A stretch of 64,000 bases of DNA from Streptomyces sp. NBC_01294. Lineage in GTDB: Bacteria > Actinomycetota > Actinomycetes > Streptomycetales > Streptomycetaceae. The stretch's first letter is position 1. Each line of letters opens with the position of its first letter. Positions 10,069-19,986 of the stretch are shown here, piece by piece. The stretch covers positions 6,167,501 through 6,231,500 of the forward strand of contig NZ_CP108423.1 in NCBI RefSeq assembly GCF_035917235.1, in the 5' to 3' direction. The position numbers and the translations under genes are program-made. The notes below the pieces were generated by a model. That model was not told the origin of the DNA. It saw nothing but the letters and a program-made list of their open reading frames with translations, and searched no databases.

Positions 10069-11591
10069 GGCCGGCGCCAGCTCCGTCCGTCTCGTGCGAG
10101 CATCTCGTCCGCCTCGACCGGCCCCCAGGTGCCCGACGGGTACTGAGCGGGCTTGCCGTGCTTGTCCCAGTACTCCTCGATCGGGTCGAGGATGTTCCAG
10201 GACAGCTCGACCTCCTGGTGACGCGGGAAGAGGTTCGCGTCGCCGAGGAGCACGTCGAGGATGAGCCGCTCGTACGCCTCGGGGCTCGACTCCGTGAAGG
10301 ACTCGCCGTAGGCGAAGTCCATCGTGACGTCCCGGACCTCCATGGAGGTGCCCGGAACCTTGGAACCGAAGCGCACCGTCACGCCCTCGTCCGGCTGGAC
10401 CCGGATGACCAGGGCGTTCTGCCCCAGCTCCTCGGTCGCGCCCGACTCGAACGGCAGGTACGGCGCCCGCTTGAAGACCACGGCGATCTCGGTCACCCGG
10501 CGGCCCAGGCGCTTGCCGGTCCGCAGGTAGAACGGGACGCCCGCCCAGCGGCGGTTGTTGATCTCCAGCCGGACGGCCGCGTAGGTGTCGGTCTTCGACT
10601 TGGGGTCGATGCCGTCCTCTTCGAGGTACCCGACGACCTTCTCGCCGCCCTGCCACGCCGCCGCGTACTGGCCGCGCACGGTGTGCTTGCCCAGGTCCTC
10701 CGGCAGCTGCACCGCCGTCAGGACCTTCAGCTTCTCCGCCACCAGCGCCTTCGGGTGGAAGGAGCCGGGCTCCTCCATCGCGGTGAGCGCGAGCAGCTGC
10801 AGCAGGTGGTTCTGGATCACGTCACGGGCCGCGCCGATGCCGTCGTAGTACCCGGCCCGGCCGCCGATGCCGATGTCCTCGGCCATGGTGATCTGCACGT
10901 GGTCGACGTACGACCGGTTCCAGATCGGCTCGAACATGGTGTTGGCGAAGCGGAGCGCCAGGATGTTCTGGACGGTCTCCTTGCCGAGGTAGTGGTCGAT
11001 CCGGAAGACCTCGTCACGCGGGAAGACCTCGTGGACGACCTTGTTGAGTTCCTCGGCGCTCTTCAGGTCGTGTCCGAAGGGCTTCTCGATGACGGCACGC
11101 CGCCAGGAGCCCTCCTTCTGCGCCAGCCCGTGGTCCTTGAGCTGCTGGACCACCTTGGGGAAGAACTTGGGCGGGACCGACAGGTAGAAGGCGAAGTTGC
11201 CGCCCGTGCCCTGTGCCTTGTCCAGCTCCTCGATGGTGGCCTTCAGGGTCTCGAAGGCCGCGTCGTCGTCGAAGTCGCCCTGGACGAACCGGCAGCCCTG
11301 CACCAGCTGCTGCCAGACCTCCTCGCGGAACGGCGTGCGCGAGTGCTGCTTGACGGCCTCGTACACCTCCGTCGCGAAGTCCTCGTGCTCCCACTCCCGG
11401 CGGGCGAAGCCGATCAGGGAGAAGCCCGGTGGCAGCAGGCCGCGGTTGGCCAGGTCGTAGACGGCAGGCATCAGCTTCTTGCGCGACAGGTCACCCGTAA
11501 CGCCGAAAATGACCAGGCCGGACGGCCCCGCGATGCGCGGGAGCCGCCGGTCCTGTGCGTCACGAAGCGGGTTCGCTCCGTTAACAGACAA
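10065..11591 (-). CDS. zwf: Glucose-6-phosphate 1-dehydrogenase
   Basis: NADP-dependent entry enzyme of the oxidative pentose phosphate pathway. It has 508 residues, the standard length. The N-terminal nucleotide motif is 'GVTGDLSRKKLMP' and the active-site motif 'RIDHYLGKE' carries the catalytic His and Lys. A TTG start at 11591 gives the conserved N-terminus 'MSVNGANPLRDAQ' and has GGAGG about 10 bases upstream. The gap to tal is 5 bases and the 3' end overlaps opcA. Confidence 0.97.
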   Translation of the reverse strand: MSVNGANPLRDAQDRRLPRIAGPSGLVIFGVTGDLSRKKLMPAVYDLANRGLLPPGFSLIGFARREWEHEDFATEVYEAVKQHSRTPFREEVWQQLVQGCRFVQGDFDDDAAFETLKATIEELDKAQGTGGNFAFYLSVPPKFFPKVVQQLKDHGLAQKEGSWRRAVIEKPFGHDLKSAEELNKVVHEVFPRDEVFRIDHYLGKETVQNILALRFANTMFEPIWNRSYVDHVQITMAEDIGIGGRAGYYDGIGAARDVIQNHLLQLLALTAMEEPGSFHPKALVAEKLKVLTAVQLPEDLGKHTVRGQYAAAWQGGEKVVGYLEEDGIDPKSKTDTYAAVRLEINNRRWAGVPFYLRTGKRLGRRVTEIAVVFKRAPYLPFESGATEELGQNALVIRVQPDEGVTVRFGSKVPGTSMEVRDVTMDFAYGESFTESSPEAYERLILDVLLGDANLFPRHQEVELSWNILDPIEEYWDKHGKPAQYPSGTWGPVEADEMLARDGRSWRRP

Positions 11592-11596
11592 AGTGT

Positions 11597-12715
11597 TCAG
11601 GCCTCCGTGGGGGCAAGGCGCTCAAGCTCCGCCTCGGTCGACTTCAGCAGGTCGTTCCAGGACGCCGCGAACTTCTCGACGCCCTCGTCTTCGAGCAGCT
11701 GCACGACATCGTCGTACGAAATGCCCAGCTTCGCGACCGCGTCGAGCTCGGCGCGGGCCTGCTCGTAGGTGCCGCGCACGGTGTCACCGGTGATCTGACC
11801 GTGGTCCGCGGCGGCCTCCAGCGTGGCCTCCGGCATGGTGTTCACCGTGTTCGGGGCGACCAGGTCGTCCACGTACAGGGTGTCCTTGTACGCCGGGTCC
11901 TTGACGCCCGTCGAGGCCCACAGCGCACGCTGCTTGTTGGCTCCGACCCGCTCCAGGGCGGTCCAGCGGTCCGAGGAGAAGACCTCCTCGTACGCCTCGT
12001 AGGCCAGACGGGCGTTCGCGAGCGCCGCCTTGCCCTTGAGGGCCTTGGCCTCGTCGGTGCCGACCGCGTCCAGGCGCTTGTCGATCTCGCTGTCCACGCG
12101 GGACACGAAGAAGGAGGCGACCGAGTGGATCAGGGAGAGGTCCAGGCCGGCGGCCTTGGCCTTCTCCAGACCCGCCAGGTACGCGTCCATGACCTCGCGG
12201 TAGCGCTCCAGCGAGAAGATCAGCGTGACGTTGACGCTGATGCCCCGGCCGATGACCTCGGTGATCGCCGGCAGGCCGGCCTTGGTCGCCGGGATCTTGA
12301 TGAGCGTGTTCGGGCGGTCCACCAGCCAGGCCAGCTGCTTGGCCTCGGCGATGGTCGCCGGCGTGTTGTGCGCCAGGCGCGGGTCGACCTCGATCGACAC
12401 GCGGCCGTCCTGGCCGTCGGTGCGGTCGTAGACCGGGCGCAGGATGTCGGCGGCGTCGCGGACGTCCGCCGTGGTGATCATGCGCAGGGCCTCTTCGACG
12501 GTGACCTTGCGGGTCGCGAGGTCGGTGAGCTGCTGCTCGTAGCCCTCGCCGCCGCTGATCGCCTTCTGGAAGATCGCCGGGTTGGTGGTGACACCGACCA
12601 CGTGCGACTGGTCGATGAGCTCGGCCAGGTTGCCGGACGTGATGCGCTTGCGGGACAGGTCGTCCAGCCAGATCGCCACGCCTTCGTCGGAGAGGCGCTT
12701 GAGTGCGTCTGTCAT
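11597..12715 (-). CDS. tal: Transaldolase
   Basis: Transfers a dihydroxyacetone unit between sugar phosphates in the non-oxidative pentose phosphate pathway. It has 372 residues, the long actinobacterial class. '[13 protein letters not shown]' lies near residue 41, and 'LIKIPATK' places the Schiff-base lysine at residue 140. The ATG at 12715 is preceded by a GGAG. It lies 36 bases after tkt and 5 bases before zwf. Confidence 0.97.
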   Translation of the reverse strand: MTDALKRLSDEGVAIWLDDLSRKRITSGNLAELIDQSHVVGVTTNPAIFQKAISGGEGYEQQLTDLATRKVTVEEALRMITTADVRDAADILRPVYDRTDGQDGRVSIEVDPRLAHNTPATIAEAKQLAWLVDRPNTLIKIPATKAGLPAITEVIGRGISVNVTLIFSLERYREVMDAYLAGLEKAKAAGLDLSLIHSVASFFVSRVDSEIDKRLDAVGTDEAKALKGKAALANARLAYEAYEEVFSSDRWTALERVGANKQRALWASTGVKDPAYKDTLYVDDLVAPNTVNTMPEATLEAAADHGQITGDTVRGTYEQARAELDAVAKLGISYDDVVQLLEDEGVEKFAASWNDLLKSTEAELERLAPTEA

Positions 12716-12751
12716 GGGATTACATCTCCTACTTGTGGTTCCGGACCGGCG

Positions 12752-14839
12752 TCAGCGCGCGGCGGCGGCGAGGGAGTCCTTGGCGGCGGCGGCCACGGCC
12801 TCGGCGGTGAAGCCGAACTCGCGGAACAGCACCTTGGCGTCGGCGGAGGCGCCGAAGTGCTCCAGCGACACGATCCGGCCGGCGTCGCCGACGTACCGGT
12901 GCCAGGTCAGGCCGATGCCGGCCTCGACCGCGACGCGGGCCTTCACCGAGGAGGGCAGGACGCTGTCCTTGTACTCCTGGGACTGCTCCTCGAACCACTC
13001 GACGGACGGCATGGAGACGACGCGGGTGGGGACGCCCTCGGCCTGCAGCTGCTCGCGGGCCTCGACGGCGAGGTGCACCTCGGAGCCGGTGCCGATGAGC
13101 ACGACCTGGGCGGGACCGCCCTCGGCCTCGAAGAGCACGTACCCGCCCTTGGCGGCGTCCTCGTTGCGCTCGTAGGTCGGCACGCCCTGGCGGGTGAGGG
13201 CCAGACCGTGCGGGGCACCCTTGCCGAAGACCCTGGTGTGGCGGCGCAGGATCTCGCGCCAGGCGACGGCGGTCTCGTTCGCGTCGGCCGGGCGGACGAC
13301 GTTCAGGCCCGGGATGGCGCGCAGCGAGGCCAGGTGCTCGACCGGCTGGTGGGTCGGGCCGTCCTCGCCGAGACCGATGGAGTCGTGCGTCCACACGTAG
13401 GTGACCGGCACGTGCATCAGCGCGGAGAGGCGGACGGCGTTGCGCATGTAGTCGGAGAACACCAGGAAGGTGCCGCCGTAGATGCGGGTGTGGCCGTGCA
13501 GGGCGATGCCGTTCATGGTCGCGGCCATGGCGTGCTCGCGGATGCCGAAGTGGATGGTGCGGCCGTACGGGTCGGCCTCCGGCAGCGGGTTGCCCACCGG
13601 CAGGAACGAGGAGTCCTTGTCGATGGTGGTGTTGTTGGAGCCGGCCAGGTCGGCCGAGCCGCCCCACAGCTCCGGGATGACCGCGCCGAGCGCCGAGAGC
13701 ACCTTGCCGGAGGCGGCGCGGGTGGCGACACCCTTGCCGGCCTCGAAGACGGGGAGCTTGTCCTCCCAGCCCGCGGGCAGCTCGTTGGCGTTGATGCGGT
13801 CGAACTCGGCGGCGCGCTCCGGGTTGGCGGTGCGCCAGGCGGAGTAGTCCTTCTCCCAGGCGGCCTTGGCCTCGCGGCCGCGGTCGAGCGCCTTGCGGGT
13901 GTGCGCGATGACCTCGTCGGAGACCTCGAAGGTCTGCTCCGGGTCGAAGCCGAGGACGCGCTTGGTGGCCGCGACCTCGTCGTCGCCGAGCGCGGAACCG
14001 TGCGCGGCCTCGGTGTTCTGGGCGTGCGGGGCCGGCCAGGCGATGATCGAGCGGGCCGCGATGAAGGACGGGCGTCCCGTCTCGGCCTTGGCGGCCTGGA
14101 GGGCGGCGAACAGCGCCTTCGGGTCGAGGTCGCCGTTCTCCTGCTGCTCGACGCGCTGGACGTGCCAGCCGTACGCCTCGTAGCGCTTCAGGGTGTCCTC
14201 GGAGACTGCCGTCTCCGTGTCACCCTCGATGGAGATGTGGTTGTCGTCCCACAGCAGCACCAGGTTGCCGAGCTTCTGGTGGCCGGCCAGCGCGGACGCC
14301 TCGTGGGAAATGCCCTCCTGGAGGCAGCCGTCGCCCGCGATCGCGTAGATCATGTGGTCGAACGGGGAGGCGCCGGTGGCGGCCTCCGGGTCGAACAGGC
14401 CGCGCTCGTAGCGGGCGGCCATGGCCATGCCCACCGCGTTGGCGATGCCCTGGCCGAGGGGGCCGGTCGTGGTCTCCACGCCGGCGGTGTGGCCGTACTC
14501 CGGGTGACCCGGGGTCTTGGAGCCCCAGGTGCGGAAGGCCTTCAGGTCGTCCAGCTCGAGCCCGAACCCGCCGAGGTAGAGCTGGGTGTAGAGCGTCAGG
14601 GACGAGTGCCCCGCAGAGAGCACGAAACGGTCGCGGCCCACCCACTCGGGGTCCGCCGGGTCGTGCCGCATCACCTTCTGGAAGAGGGTGTACGCGGCGG
14701 GGGCCAGGCTCATCGCCGTACCGGGGTGGCCGTTTCCGACCTTCTGGACCGCGTCAGCGGCCAGGATGCGGGCGGTGTCGACGGCCCGCTGGTCCAGTTC
14801 GGTCCACTCGAGCTCTGTGGTGGTCGGCTTGGTGCTCAC
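12752..14839 (-). CDS. tkt: Transketolase
   Basis: Thiamine-diphosphate enzyme that moves two-carbon units between pentose and triose/hexose phosphates. It has 695 residues. 'GNGHPGTAMSLAP' near the N-terminus, the ThDP motif 'GDGCLQEG', and the pyrimidine-domain block 'FGIREHAMAA' are all present. The GTG start at 14839 follows a GGAGAGGAG. It is the first gene of the pentose-phosphate operon and diverges from ctaB across 333 bases. Confidence 0.97.
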   Translation of the reverse strand: MSTKPTTTELEWTELDQRAVDTARILAADAVQKVGNGHPGTAMSLAPAAYTLFQKVMRHDPADPEWVGRDRFVLSAGHSSLTLYTQLYLGGFGLELDDLKAFRTWGSKTPGHPEYGHTAGVETTTGPLGQGIANAVGMAMAARYERGLFDPEAATGASPFDHMIYAIAGDGCLQEGISHEASALAGHQKLGNLVLLWDDNHISIEGDTETAVSEDTLKRYEAYGWHVQRVEQQENGDLDPKALFAALQAAKAETGRPSFIAARSIIAWPAPHAQNTEAAHGSALGDDEVAATKRVLGFDPEQTFEVSDEVIAHTRKALDRGREAKAAWEKDYSAWRTANPERAAEFDRINANELPAGWEDKLPVFEAGKGVATRAASGKVLSALGAVIPELWGGSADLAGSNNTTIDKDSSFLPVGNPLPEADPYGRTIHFGIREHAMAATMNGIALHGHTRIYGGTFLVFSDYMRNAVRLSALMHVPVTYVWTHDSIGLGEDGPTHQPVEHLASLRAIPGLNVVRPADANETAVAWREILRRHTRVFGKGAPHGLALTRQGVPTYERNEDAAKGGYVLFEAEGGPAQVVLIGTGSEVHLAVEAREQLQAEGVPTRVVSMPSVEWFEEQSQEYKDSVLPSSVKARVAVEAGIGLTWHRYVGDAGRIVSLEHFGASADAKVLFREFGFTAEAVAAAAKDSLAAAAR

Positions 14840-15172
14840 CGTGGGTCAGGGCTCCTCTCCACATGTTTTTGTATCCCGGTGACGAACGGTGCACCGGCGA
14901 TTCCGAGCCTACCCCTGCAACGGCGTGCAGCTATTCGAGTGCAGCCAGTCCGTCACCGCGCCGCCGATGCCTGTTCACCCGCTCACGCGGGCCCGGCGGG
15001 AGCGGTCCCCCGTATGTATGCACGGTCCGATCGGCCCAACACGAAGCGACCCCGGCGCGGGGCGACGCAAGTGCAACGTCTAGAGTGGCGTGGTACGCGC
15101 AAGCCTTAACCGGGCCTTCATGTTCTGGGTGGTCCGAGTCGGAGCTTGCTGGATTCTCTCTCAGGGGTGTGC
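14840..15172. other. Divergent tkt/ctaB intergenic region
   Basis: These 333 bases must hold the promoters of both the pentose-phosphate operon and ctaB. I see a 7-base direct repeat GTGCAGC at 14925-14931 and 14939-14945 (14-base period) that could be a regulator site, and a TAGAGT hexamer near 15082 on the + strand without a good -35. No gene or RNA is recognisable. Confidence 0.35.
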
Positions 15173-16114
15173 GTGACGGCCGTCGAATCCCGTCCAGCGG
15201 GGGTGCTCGGGACGAGCCCCGGTCACCGGCCGTTCGGGACCCGCGTCATGGCTTTCGTGGCATTGACCAAGCCGCGGATCATCGAACTTCTGCTGATCAC
15301 CACAGTGCCGGTGATGTTCCTCGCCGAACAGGGCGTGCCGTCGCTGTGGCTGGTCCTCGTGACCTGCTTCGGCGGTTACTTGTCCGCGGGCGGCGCCAAC
15401 GCGCTGAACATGTACATCGACCGCGACATCGACGCACTGATGGACCGCACCTCGCAGCGTCCGCTGGTGACCGGCATGGTCAGCCCGGGGGAGTGCCTGG
15501 CCTTCGGCCTGACCCTCGCGGTGGTCTCCACCCTGTTCTTCGGACTGCTGGTCAACTGGCTGTCGGCGGCGCTGTCGCTCGGTGCACTCCTCTTCTACGT
15601 CGTGGTCTACACGATGCTGTTGAAGCGGCGCACCGCCCAGAACATCGTCTGGGGCGGCATCGCGGGCTGCATGCCGGTGCTCATCGGCTGGTCGTCGGTC
15701 ACCAACGAGCTCTCCTGGGCCGCGGTCATCCTCTTCCTCGTCATCTTCTTCTGGACGCCGCCGCACTACTGGCCGCTGTCGATGAAGGTGAAGGACGACT
15801 ACGCGCGGGCCGGCGTGCCGATGCTCCCGGTCGTGGCCGGCAACCGGCCCGTGGCGCGCCAGATCGTCCTCTACAGCTGGGTGATGGTGGCGGTCTCGCT
15901 GCTGCTGACCCCGCTCGGGTACACCGGCTGGTTCTACACCACGGTCGCGCTGGTCTCGGGCGGCTGGTGGCTGTGGGAGGCGCACGCGCTGCACGCACGG
16001 GCCAAGGCGGGCCTGACGGGCGCGAAGCTCAAGGAGATGCGGCTGTTCCACTGGTCGATCACCTATGTGTCGCTGCTGTTCGTGGCGGTGGCCGTGGATC
16101 CCTTCCTCCGTTGA
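15173..16114 (+). CDS. ctaB: Protoheme IX farnesyltransferase (heme O synthase)
   Basis: Adds a farnesyl group to heme B, the first step to heme A of cytochrome c oxidase. It has 313 residues and about nine membrane segments. The UbiA-family prenyl-diphosphate motif is '[18 protein letters not shown]', followed by 'RPLVTG', and the second polar loop has '[12 protein letters not shown]'. The GTG at 15173 has AGGGG 5 bases upstream; the GTG at 15167 (two residues longer) is the alternative. ctaA, the next enzyme, is 1.7 kb away on the other strand. Confidence 0.96.
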   Translation: MTAVESRPAGVLGTSPGHRPFGTRVMAFVALTKPRIIELLLITTVPVMFLAEQGVPSLWLVLVTCFGGYLSAGGANALNMYIDRDIDALMDRTSQRPLVTGMVSPGECLAFGLTLAVVSTLFFGLLVNWLSAALSLGALLFYVVVYTMLLKRRTAQNIVWGGIAGCMPVLIGWSSVTNELSWAAVILFLVIFFWTPPHYWPLSMKVKDDYARAGVPMLPVVAGNRPVARQIVLYSWVMVAVSLLLTPLGYTGWFYTTVALVSGGWWLWEAHALHARAKAGLTGAKLKEMRLFHWSITYVSLLFVAVAVDPFLR

Positions 16115-16138
16115 TTACTCGCCGGTAGCATGGCTTCC

Positions 16139-16498
16139 ATGGGAGACACCGCAGAGACCGCGGCCGCCGCAGGCGCCGCGGACAAGAAGCAGGACCGTAC
16201 GGCGGCCAAGCTGGCCAAGCAGATCGGCGCGTTCGCCAAGGAGCACGGCGGCGCCGAGGGCCAGCTCGCCCACATCGGCCAGGCCGGCACCCGGATCGTG
16301 CTCGTGGGCACGGACGGCGGCTGGGGCGACCTGGTGGCCCCCACCTTCGCGGTGGCGCAGCTGGCCGCGGAGAAGGCCGGGCTGACCCTCCACGAGGAGT
16401 TCGACGGGGAGTTCGCCGCGCGCGTGCGGACCGGCCCGTACGAGTGGTCGCGGATGGCCGGCATCCAGCTCGGCGGCACCGCGAACCCGGCGGCCTGA
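16139..16498 (+). CDS. Conserved actinobacterial hypothetical protein
   Basis: 119 residues from the ATG at 16139; an ATG at 16130 would add three. No known domain is recognised. The first 30 residues are Ala/Lys-rich and charged, followed by a compact region with 'TRIVLVGTDGGWGDLVAP' and 'GPYEWSRMAGIQLGG'. There is no signal peptide or membrane segment. TAGCAT at 16126-16131 lies 7 bases before the second ATG, which would fit a leaderless start there. It lies close behind ctaB and ends in a hairpin. Confidence 0.7.
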   Translation: MGDTAETAAAAGAADKKQDRTAAKLAKQIGAFAKEHGGAEGQLAHIGQAGTRIVLVGTDGGWGDLVAPTFAVAQLAAEKAGLTLHEEFDGEFAARVRTGPYEWSRMAGIQLGGTANPAA

Positions 16499-16530
16499 CC
16501 TCCTCCGGGAGCCGTTTCGTTGGTGCTCGA

Positions 16531-16555
16531 GGCGCCCCGGGGGACCCGGGGTGCC
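16531..16555 (+). terminator. Hairpin terminator
   Basis: GGCGCCCCGGG (16531-16541) and CCCGGGGTGCC (16545-16555) pair with one G-U around a 3-base loop, 33 bases after the preceding stop. Confidence 0.7.
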
Positions 16556-16649
16556 GTCTCGGTCAACAGCGCGAGCAACACCTCACACCCCGCTCACCCG
16601 TTAGGACGTGTGGAAGCCCCTTCCTCACGTCCGCAAACGGGATGCCCGG

Positions 16650-17762
16650 ATGATCGAAACGCCGCCCCTGGTGGACCAGTACTGCCACGGAGTACTCCGT
16701 ACGGAGCTGGGCCTGGGCACCTTCGAGGCCCAGCTGGTCCGCTCCGCCGGCCCGCCCGCCGCGGGCACCACCTTCTTCGACACCCAGACCGGTTTCGCGG
16801 TGCGCCGCTGGTGCCCGCCGCTGCTGGGGCTGGAGCCGCACGCCACGCCCGTGCGCTATCTGGCCCGGCGGCGCGAGCTGGGCGCGGCCGAGACCGCGCG
16901 GCGGCTGCTGAGGGGATCCCGCGTCGCCGCCTACCTGGTCGACACCGGGGTGGCCGGGGACCTCACCGGCCCCAAGGAGCTGGCGCTCGCCGGGGACGCC
17001 GAGGCCTTTGAGACGGTCCGGCTGGAGTTGCTGGCCGAGCAGGTCGCCGACACCTCCGGGACGGTGGCCGCGTTCCTCGCCAATCTCGCCGAGGCCGTCC
17101 ACCACGCCGCCGCCGGAGCCGCGGCCTTCACGTGCGCCACGGCCTTCGACCGCACCACGCCCTTCGACCATCCGGACGGTCCGGCCACCTCGCCCGAACC
17201 GCCCGGCCCCGGTGAGGTGCGCGGGGCGGCCGGACGGTGGCTGGCCGGGAGGGCGAGGGGCGGGGCCGTGCGGGACCCCGTACTCCTGCGGCACCTGCTG
17301 TGGAGCGCGGTGGCGTCCGGGCTGCCGCTCCAGCTGCACACGGGCGCGGGGGATCCCGCCCCGCTGACGGAGTTCGTACGGGCCACCGCGGGCCTGGGCA
17401 CGCGACTGGTGCTGCTCGGCGGACATCCGCACCGGCACCGGCACGCGGCGCAGCTCGCGGCGGCCTTCCCGCACGTCTACGCCGACACCGGAGCGGCCCT
17501 CGGGCGCACCGGGGCGGGAGCCGCGGCGGTGCTGGCCGAGCTGCTGGAGCTCGCGCCGTTCGGGAAGCTGCTGTTCTCCAGCGGCGGCCGGCGGCTGCCG
17601 GAACTGCACGCGGTGGGCGCACTGGTGTTCCGGGAGGCGCTGGGCCGGGTGCTGGGCGGCTGGGTCGCCGAGGGGTCCTGGTCCTGGCGGGACGCGGAGC
17701 GCGTGGCCGCCATGGTCGCGGCGGGCAACGCCCGCCGCGTCTACCGCCTGGACAGGCCCTAG
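16650..17762 (+). CDS. Amidohydrolase family protein
   Basis: 370 residues. The N-terminal 'PPLVDQYCHGVL' and the pattern of later blocks ('PLQLHTGAGDP', 'LLGGHPHRHRHA', 'YADTGAALGR', 'GKLLFSSGGRRLPEL') match amidohydrolase-2 (TIM-barrel metal hydrolase) proteins of the FluG-like group. In that fold the first His cluster, the mid His and the C-terminal acidic residue bind metal; here the usual H-x-H is 'QYCH', so the metal site may be altered. The substrate is not predictable. The ATG at 16650 is chosen over a GTG at 16608, which adds residues with no family look. It is convergent with ctaA. Confidence 0.7.
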   Translation: MIETPPLVDQYCHGVLRTELGLGTFEAQLVRSAGPPAAGTTFFDTQTGFAVRRWCPPLLGLEPHATPVRYLARRRELGAAETARRLLRGSRVAAYLVDTGVAGDLTGPKELALAGDAEAFETVRLELLAEQVADTSGTVAAFLANLAEAVHHAAAGAAAFTCATAFDRTTPFDHPDGPATSPEPPGPGEVRGAAGRWLAGRARGGAVRDPVLLRHLLWSAVASGLPLQLHTGAGDPAPLTEFVRATAGLGTRLVLLGGHPHRHRHAAQLAAAFPHVYADTGAALGRTGAGAAAVLAELLELAPFGKLLFSSGGRRLPELHAVGALVFREALGRVLGGWVAEGSWSWRDAERVAAMVAAGNARRVYRLDRP

Positions 17763-17790
17763 GGCGGACCGCCCAGGCGGGTCGGGAGGC

Positions 17791-18750
17791 TCAGACCGTG
17801 GAGAGCTGCGGGTCGCCCTGGGCCGGGATCCCCGCCTGCTGGGCCGGCCGCTCGCGCAGGCTCAGCGCGACCCGGAGCACGGCGATCCACACCAGGCAGG
17901 AGCCCAGCATGTGCGCGGCGACCAGGACCTCGGGCAGGTCGGAGAAGAACTGCACGTAGCCGATGCCGCCCTGGGCGAGCAGCACGATCAGCAGATCGCG
18001 GGCGCGCGCCCGGGTGTCGACGGGGGCGTCGACCACGCGCAGCACCAGCCACATCGCGACGGCCAGCGCACACACGAGCCAGGCGGCGATGGCGTGCACA
18101 TGTGCGGTGGCCGCCCAGTCGAGCGGCATCCGCTTGATCTCGCTGCTGTCGCCGGCGTGCGGTCCGGCGCCGGTGACCACCGTGCCCGCCGCGATCAGCA
18201 CGAGGGTGGTGGCGACCAGTGCCCACGAGAGCTTGCGGACCGGGCCCGGTACGCGCGGGCGGGGGGCGGTGTCGCCCTCGCCGGTGCGCTGCCAGGTGAC
18301 GGTCGTCACCGCGATCAGCGCGGTGGCGAGCAGGAAGTGCCCGGCGACGCTGTACGGGTTGAGGCCCGTCATGACGGTGATGCCGCCGAGCACGGCGTTG
18401 GCCATCACGATGACGAACTGGAGCCAGCCGAGCTTCGTCAGCGCGTGCCGCCACGGGTCGGCCGAGCGCGCCGCGAGGATGACCCAGCCGACGGCCGCGC
18501 TGAGCACGTACGTCAGCATCCGGTTGCCGAACTCGATGGCGCCGTGGAAGCCCTGGGCCTGCGTCGCGATCAGGCTGTCGTCGGTGCACTTGGGCCAGGT
18601 GTCGCAGCCGAGACCGGATCCGGTCAGCCGCACCGCGCCGCCGGTGACGACGATGGCCACGCTCATGACGAGCGCGGCGAGCGCGGCCCGCCGGACGATC
18701 CGGGGTGACGGAGTCCAGCGGCTGGCGATGAAGGCGAGGGGGTTCAACAC
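17791..18750 (-). CDS. ctaA: Heme A synthase (CtaA/COX15)
   Basis: Oxidises the C8 methyl of heme O to the formyl group of heme A. It has 319 residues from the GTG at 18750 and eight predicted membrane helices. 'TGGAVRLTGSGLGCDTWPKC' near the N-terminus contains the Cys pair of the extracytoplasmic loop, and heme-ligand histidines lie in 'GFHGAIEFGNRM', 'AGHFLLATA', 'AHVHAIAAW' and 'AAHMLGSCLVW'. A TTG at 18780 would add 10 unconvincing residues. It shares its direction with the upstream TPR-like gene, 34 bases away. Confidence 0.92.
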   Translation of the reverse strand: MLNPLAFIASRWTPSPRIVRRAALAALVMSVAIVVTGGAVRLTGSGLGCDTWPKCTDDSLIATQAQGFHGAIEFGNRMLTYVLSAAVGWVILAARSADPWRHALTKLGWLQFVIVMANAVLGGITVMTGLNPYSVAGHFLLATALIAVTTVTWQRTGEGDTAPRPRVPGPVRKLSWALVATTLVLIAAGTVVTGAGPHAGDSSEIKRMPLDWAATAHVHAIAAWLVCALAVAMWLVLRVVDAPVDTRARARDLLIVLLAQGGIGYVQFFSDLPEVLVAAHMLGSCLVWIAVLRVALSLRERPAQQAGIPAQGDPQLSTV

Positions 18751-18784
18751 GGCCCCTATGGTAGGCGGCCCCTTGTGCAAAGTT

Positions 18785-19918
18785 TCACGAGGGGGTGGCC
18801 ACGGGGGCGTCGGGGCCCGCGACCCACCGGAACCTGGCCCCCTCGGGATCGCCCTCGGCGTGCCACCACAGGAAGACGCGCCAAGGGCCGCCCTCGCCCG
18901 GGCAGTCCGCCGAGCCGACGAACCCGCGGATCAATTCGCCCGCTACGTCCTCGGCTGTCCTGTTTCTCACTTCTGTGGCGCTGTGCCAGGGATGCTGGAG
19001 TACGTTCCACAGTCCGTCAGGACCGCGCACCTCGAAGCGCCACACCGCGAGCCAGGGCGTGACCTCCAGCATCGTCCCCACCTGCTCGGCGCCGAGGCGC
19101 AGCCGGGCCGCGATGTCGGCCTCCTCCACCCCCTGGATGCGGGCGGCCACCACGGCCTGCGGCAGCAGCCGTTCGGGCAGCAGCCCCCGAGTGCGCAGGC
19201 TGACCAGCGAGTCGAAGGCCAGGAAGCGCAGGCGCAGTTCCAGCTGACGGCCGATGTGGTCGAGGGCCTCCTCGGCCTCCTCCGACTCCTGTGCGCCGGG
19301 GTACGCGAGCAGCAGCTGCCGGAAGTCGGCCTCGGCGTCCACGGCCCAGGCCACCGCGTCCTCGGCGAACCCCAGTTCGGCGAGGCGGTCCCCGAGGAAC
19401 ACCTTGGCCTGGGCGAGGCCCCGCCGGTTGACCGGATCCTGCTGGTCCAGGCCCGCCCACACCTCCACCGCGGTCCGGGTCAGATCACGGGCCCGCTCGC
19501 CGGCCGCCCGTTCCATGGCGCTCGGCCCGTCGCCGGCGGCCGGGCCCAGCGGGTGCTTCGGCAGCCGGGTCCCGTCGCTCAGCGGCCAGGCCAGCCACAC
19601 CCCGTGGTTGATCAGCCCGCGGGCGTACCAGCGGGCGAACTCGGGAGAGTGCACGGCCGCGCGCTCGGAGCTGCGCAGCCCCTCCTCGATCGTGGCGAGG
19701 GCGCTCGCGCGGTCCCCCGCCGCGAAGCGCAGGGCGGCCCGGTCGGCGAGGCGCAGCCCGAGCAGCGCGGTGCACCGCGGGTCGTCCGTGAGGGCGCGCA
19801 GGGCGCCGATCAGCTCGTCGAGGAGCTGATCGCGCTCCTCCGGCGCCGCGTGCGCGTCCCCCGCCCGCACCCGCGCCCATTGGTCGTCCAGCCGTAGAAC
19901 GGCCTCCCGCTGCACCAT
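18785..19918 (-). CDS. Conserved hypothetical protein with TPR-like helical repeats
   Basis: 377 residues, soluble. The first 270 residues are strongly helical with Ala/Leu-rich pairs ('ALLGLRLADRAALRFAAGDR', 'AKVFLGDRLAELGFAEDA'), like tetratricopeptide repeats. The C-terminal 90 residues are Trp-rich ('WRFEVRGPDGLWNVLQHPWH', 'WRVFLWWHAEGDPEG') and may form a small beta domain. I do not recognise a family with known function. The gene is close upstream of ctaA and possibly cotranscribed. Confidence 0.7.
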   Translation of the reverse strand: MVQREAVLRLDDQWARVRAGDAHAAPEERDQLLDELIGALRALTDDPRCTALLGLRLADRAALRFAAGDRASALATIEEGLRSSERAAVHSPEFARWYARGLINHGVWLAWPLSDGTRLPKHPLGPAAGDGPSAMERAAGERARDLTRTAVEVWAGLDQQDPVNRRGLAQAKVFLGDRLAELGFAEDAVAWAVDAEADFRQLLLAYPGAQESEEAEEALDHIGRQLELRLRFLAFDSLVSLRTRGLLPERLLPQAVVAARIQGVEEADIAARLRLGAEQVGTMLEVTPWLAVWRFEVRGPDGLWNVLQHPWHSATEVRNRTAEDVAGELIRGFVGSADCPGEGGPWRVFLWWHAEGDPEGARFRWVAGPDAPVATPS

Positions 19919-19986
19919 GTCCGCCCCCCGGCTTCATGTGTGGAGGCGCCCATCCTCGCGGCAAGGTCACCGCAAGGGAAAGGGTT

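Noticed and set aside
11801..15109. A 1,102-codon open frame on the + strand opposite tal and tkt
   Set aside because: Antisense shadow of two conserved enzymes.
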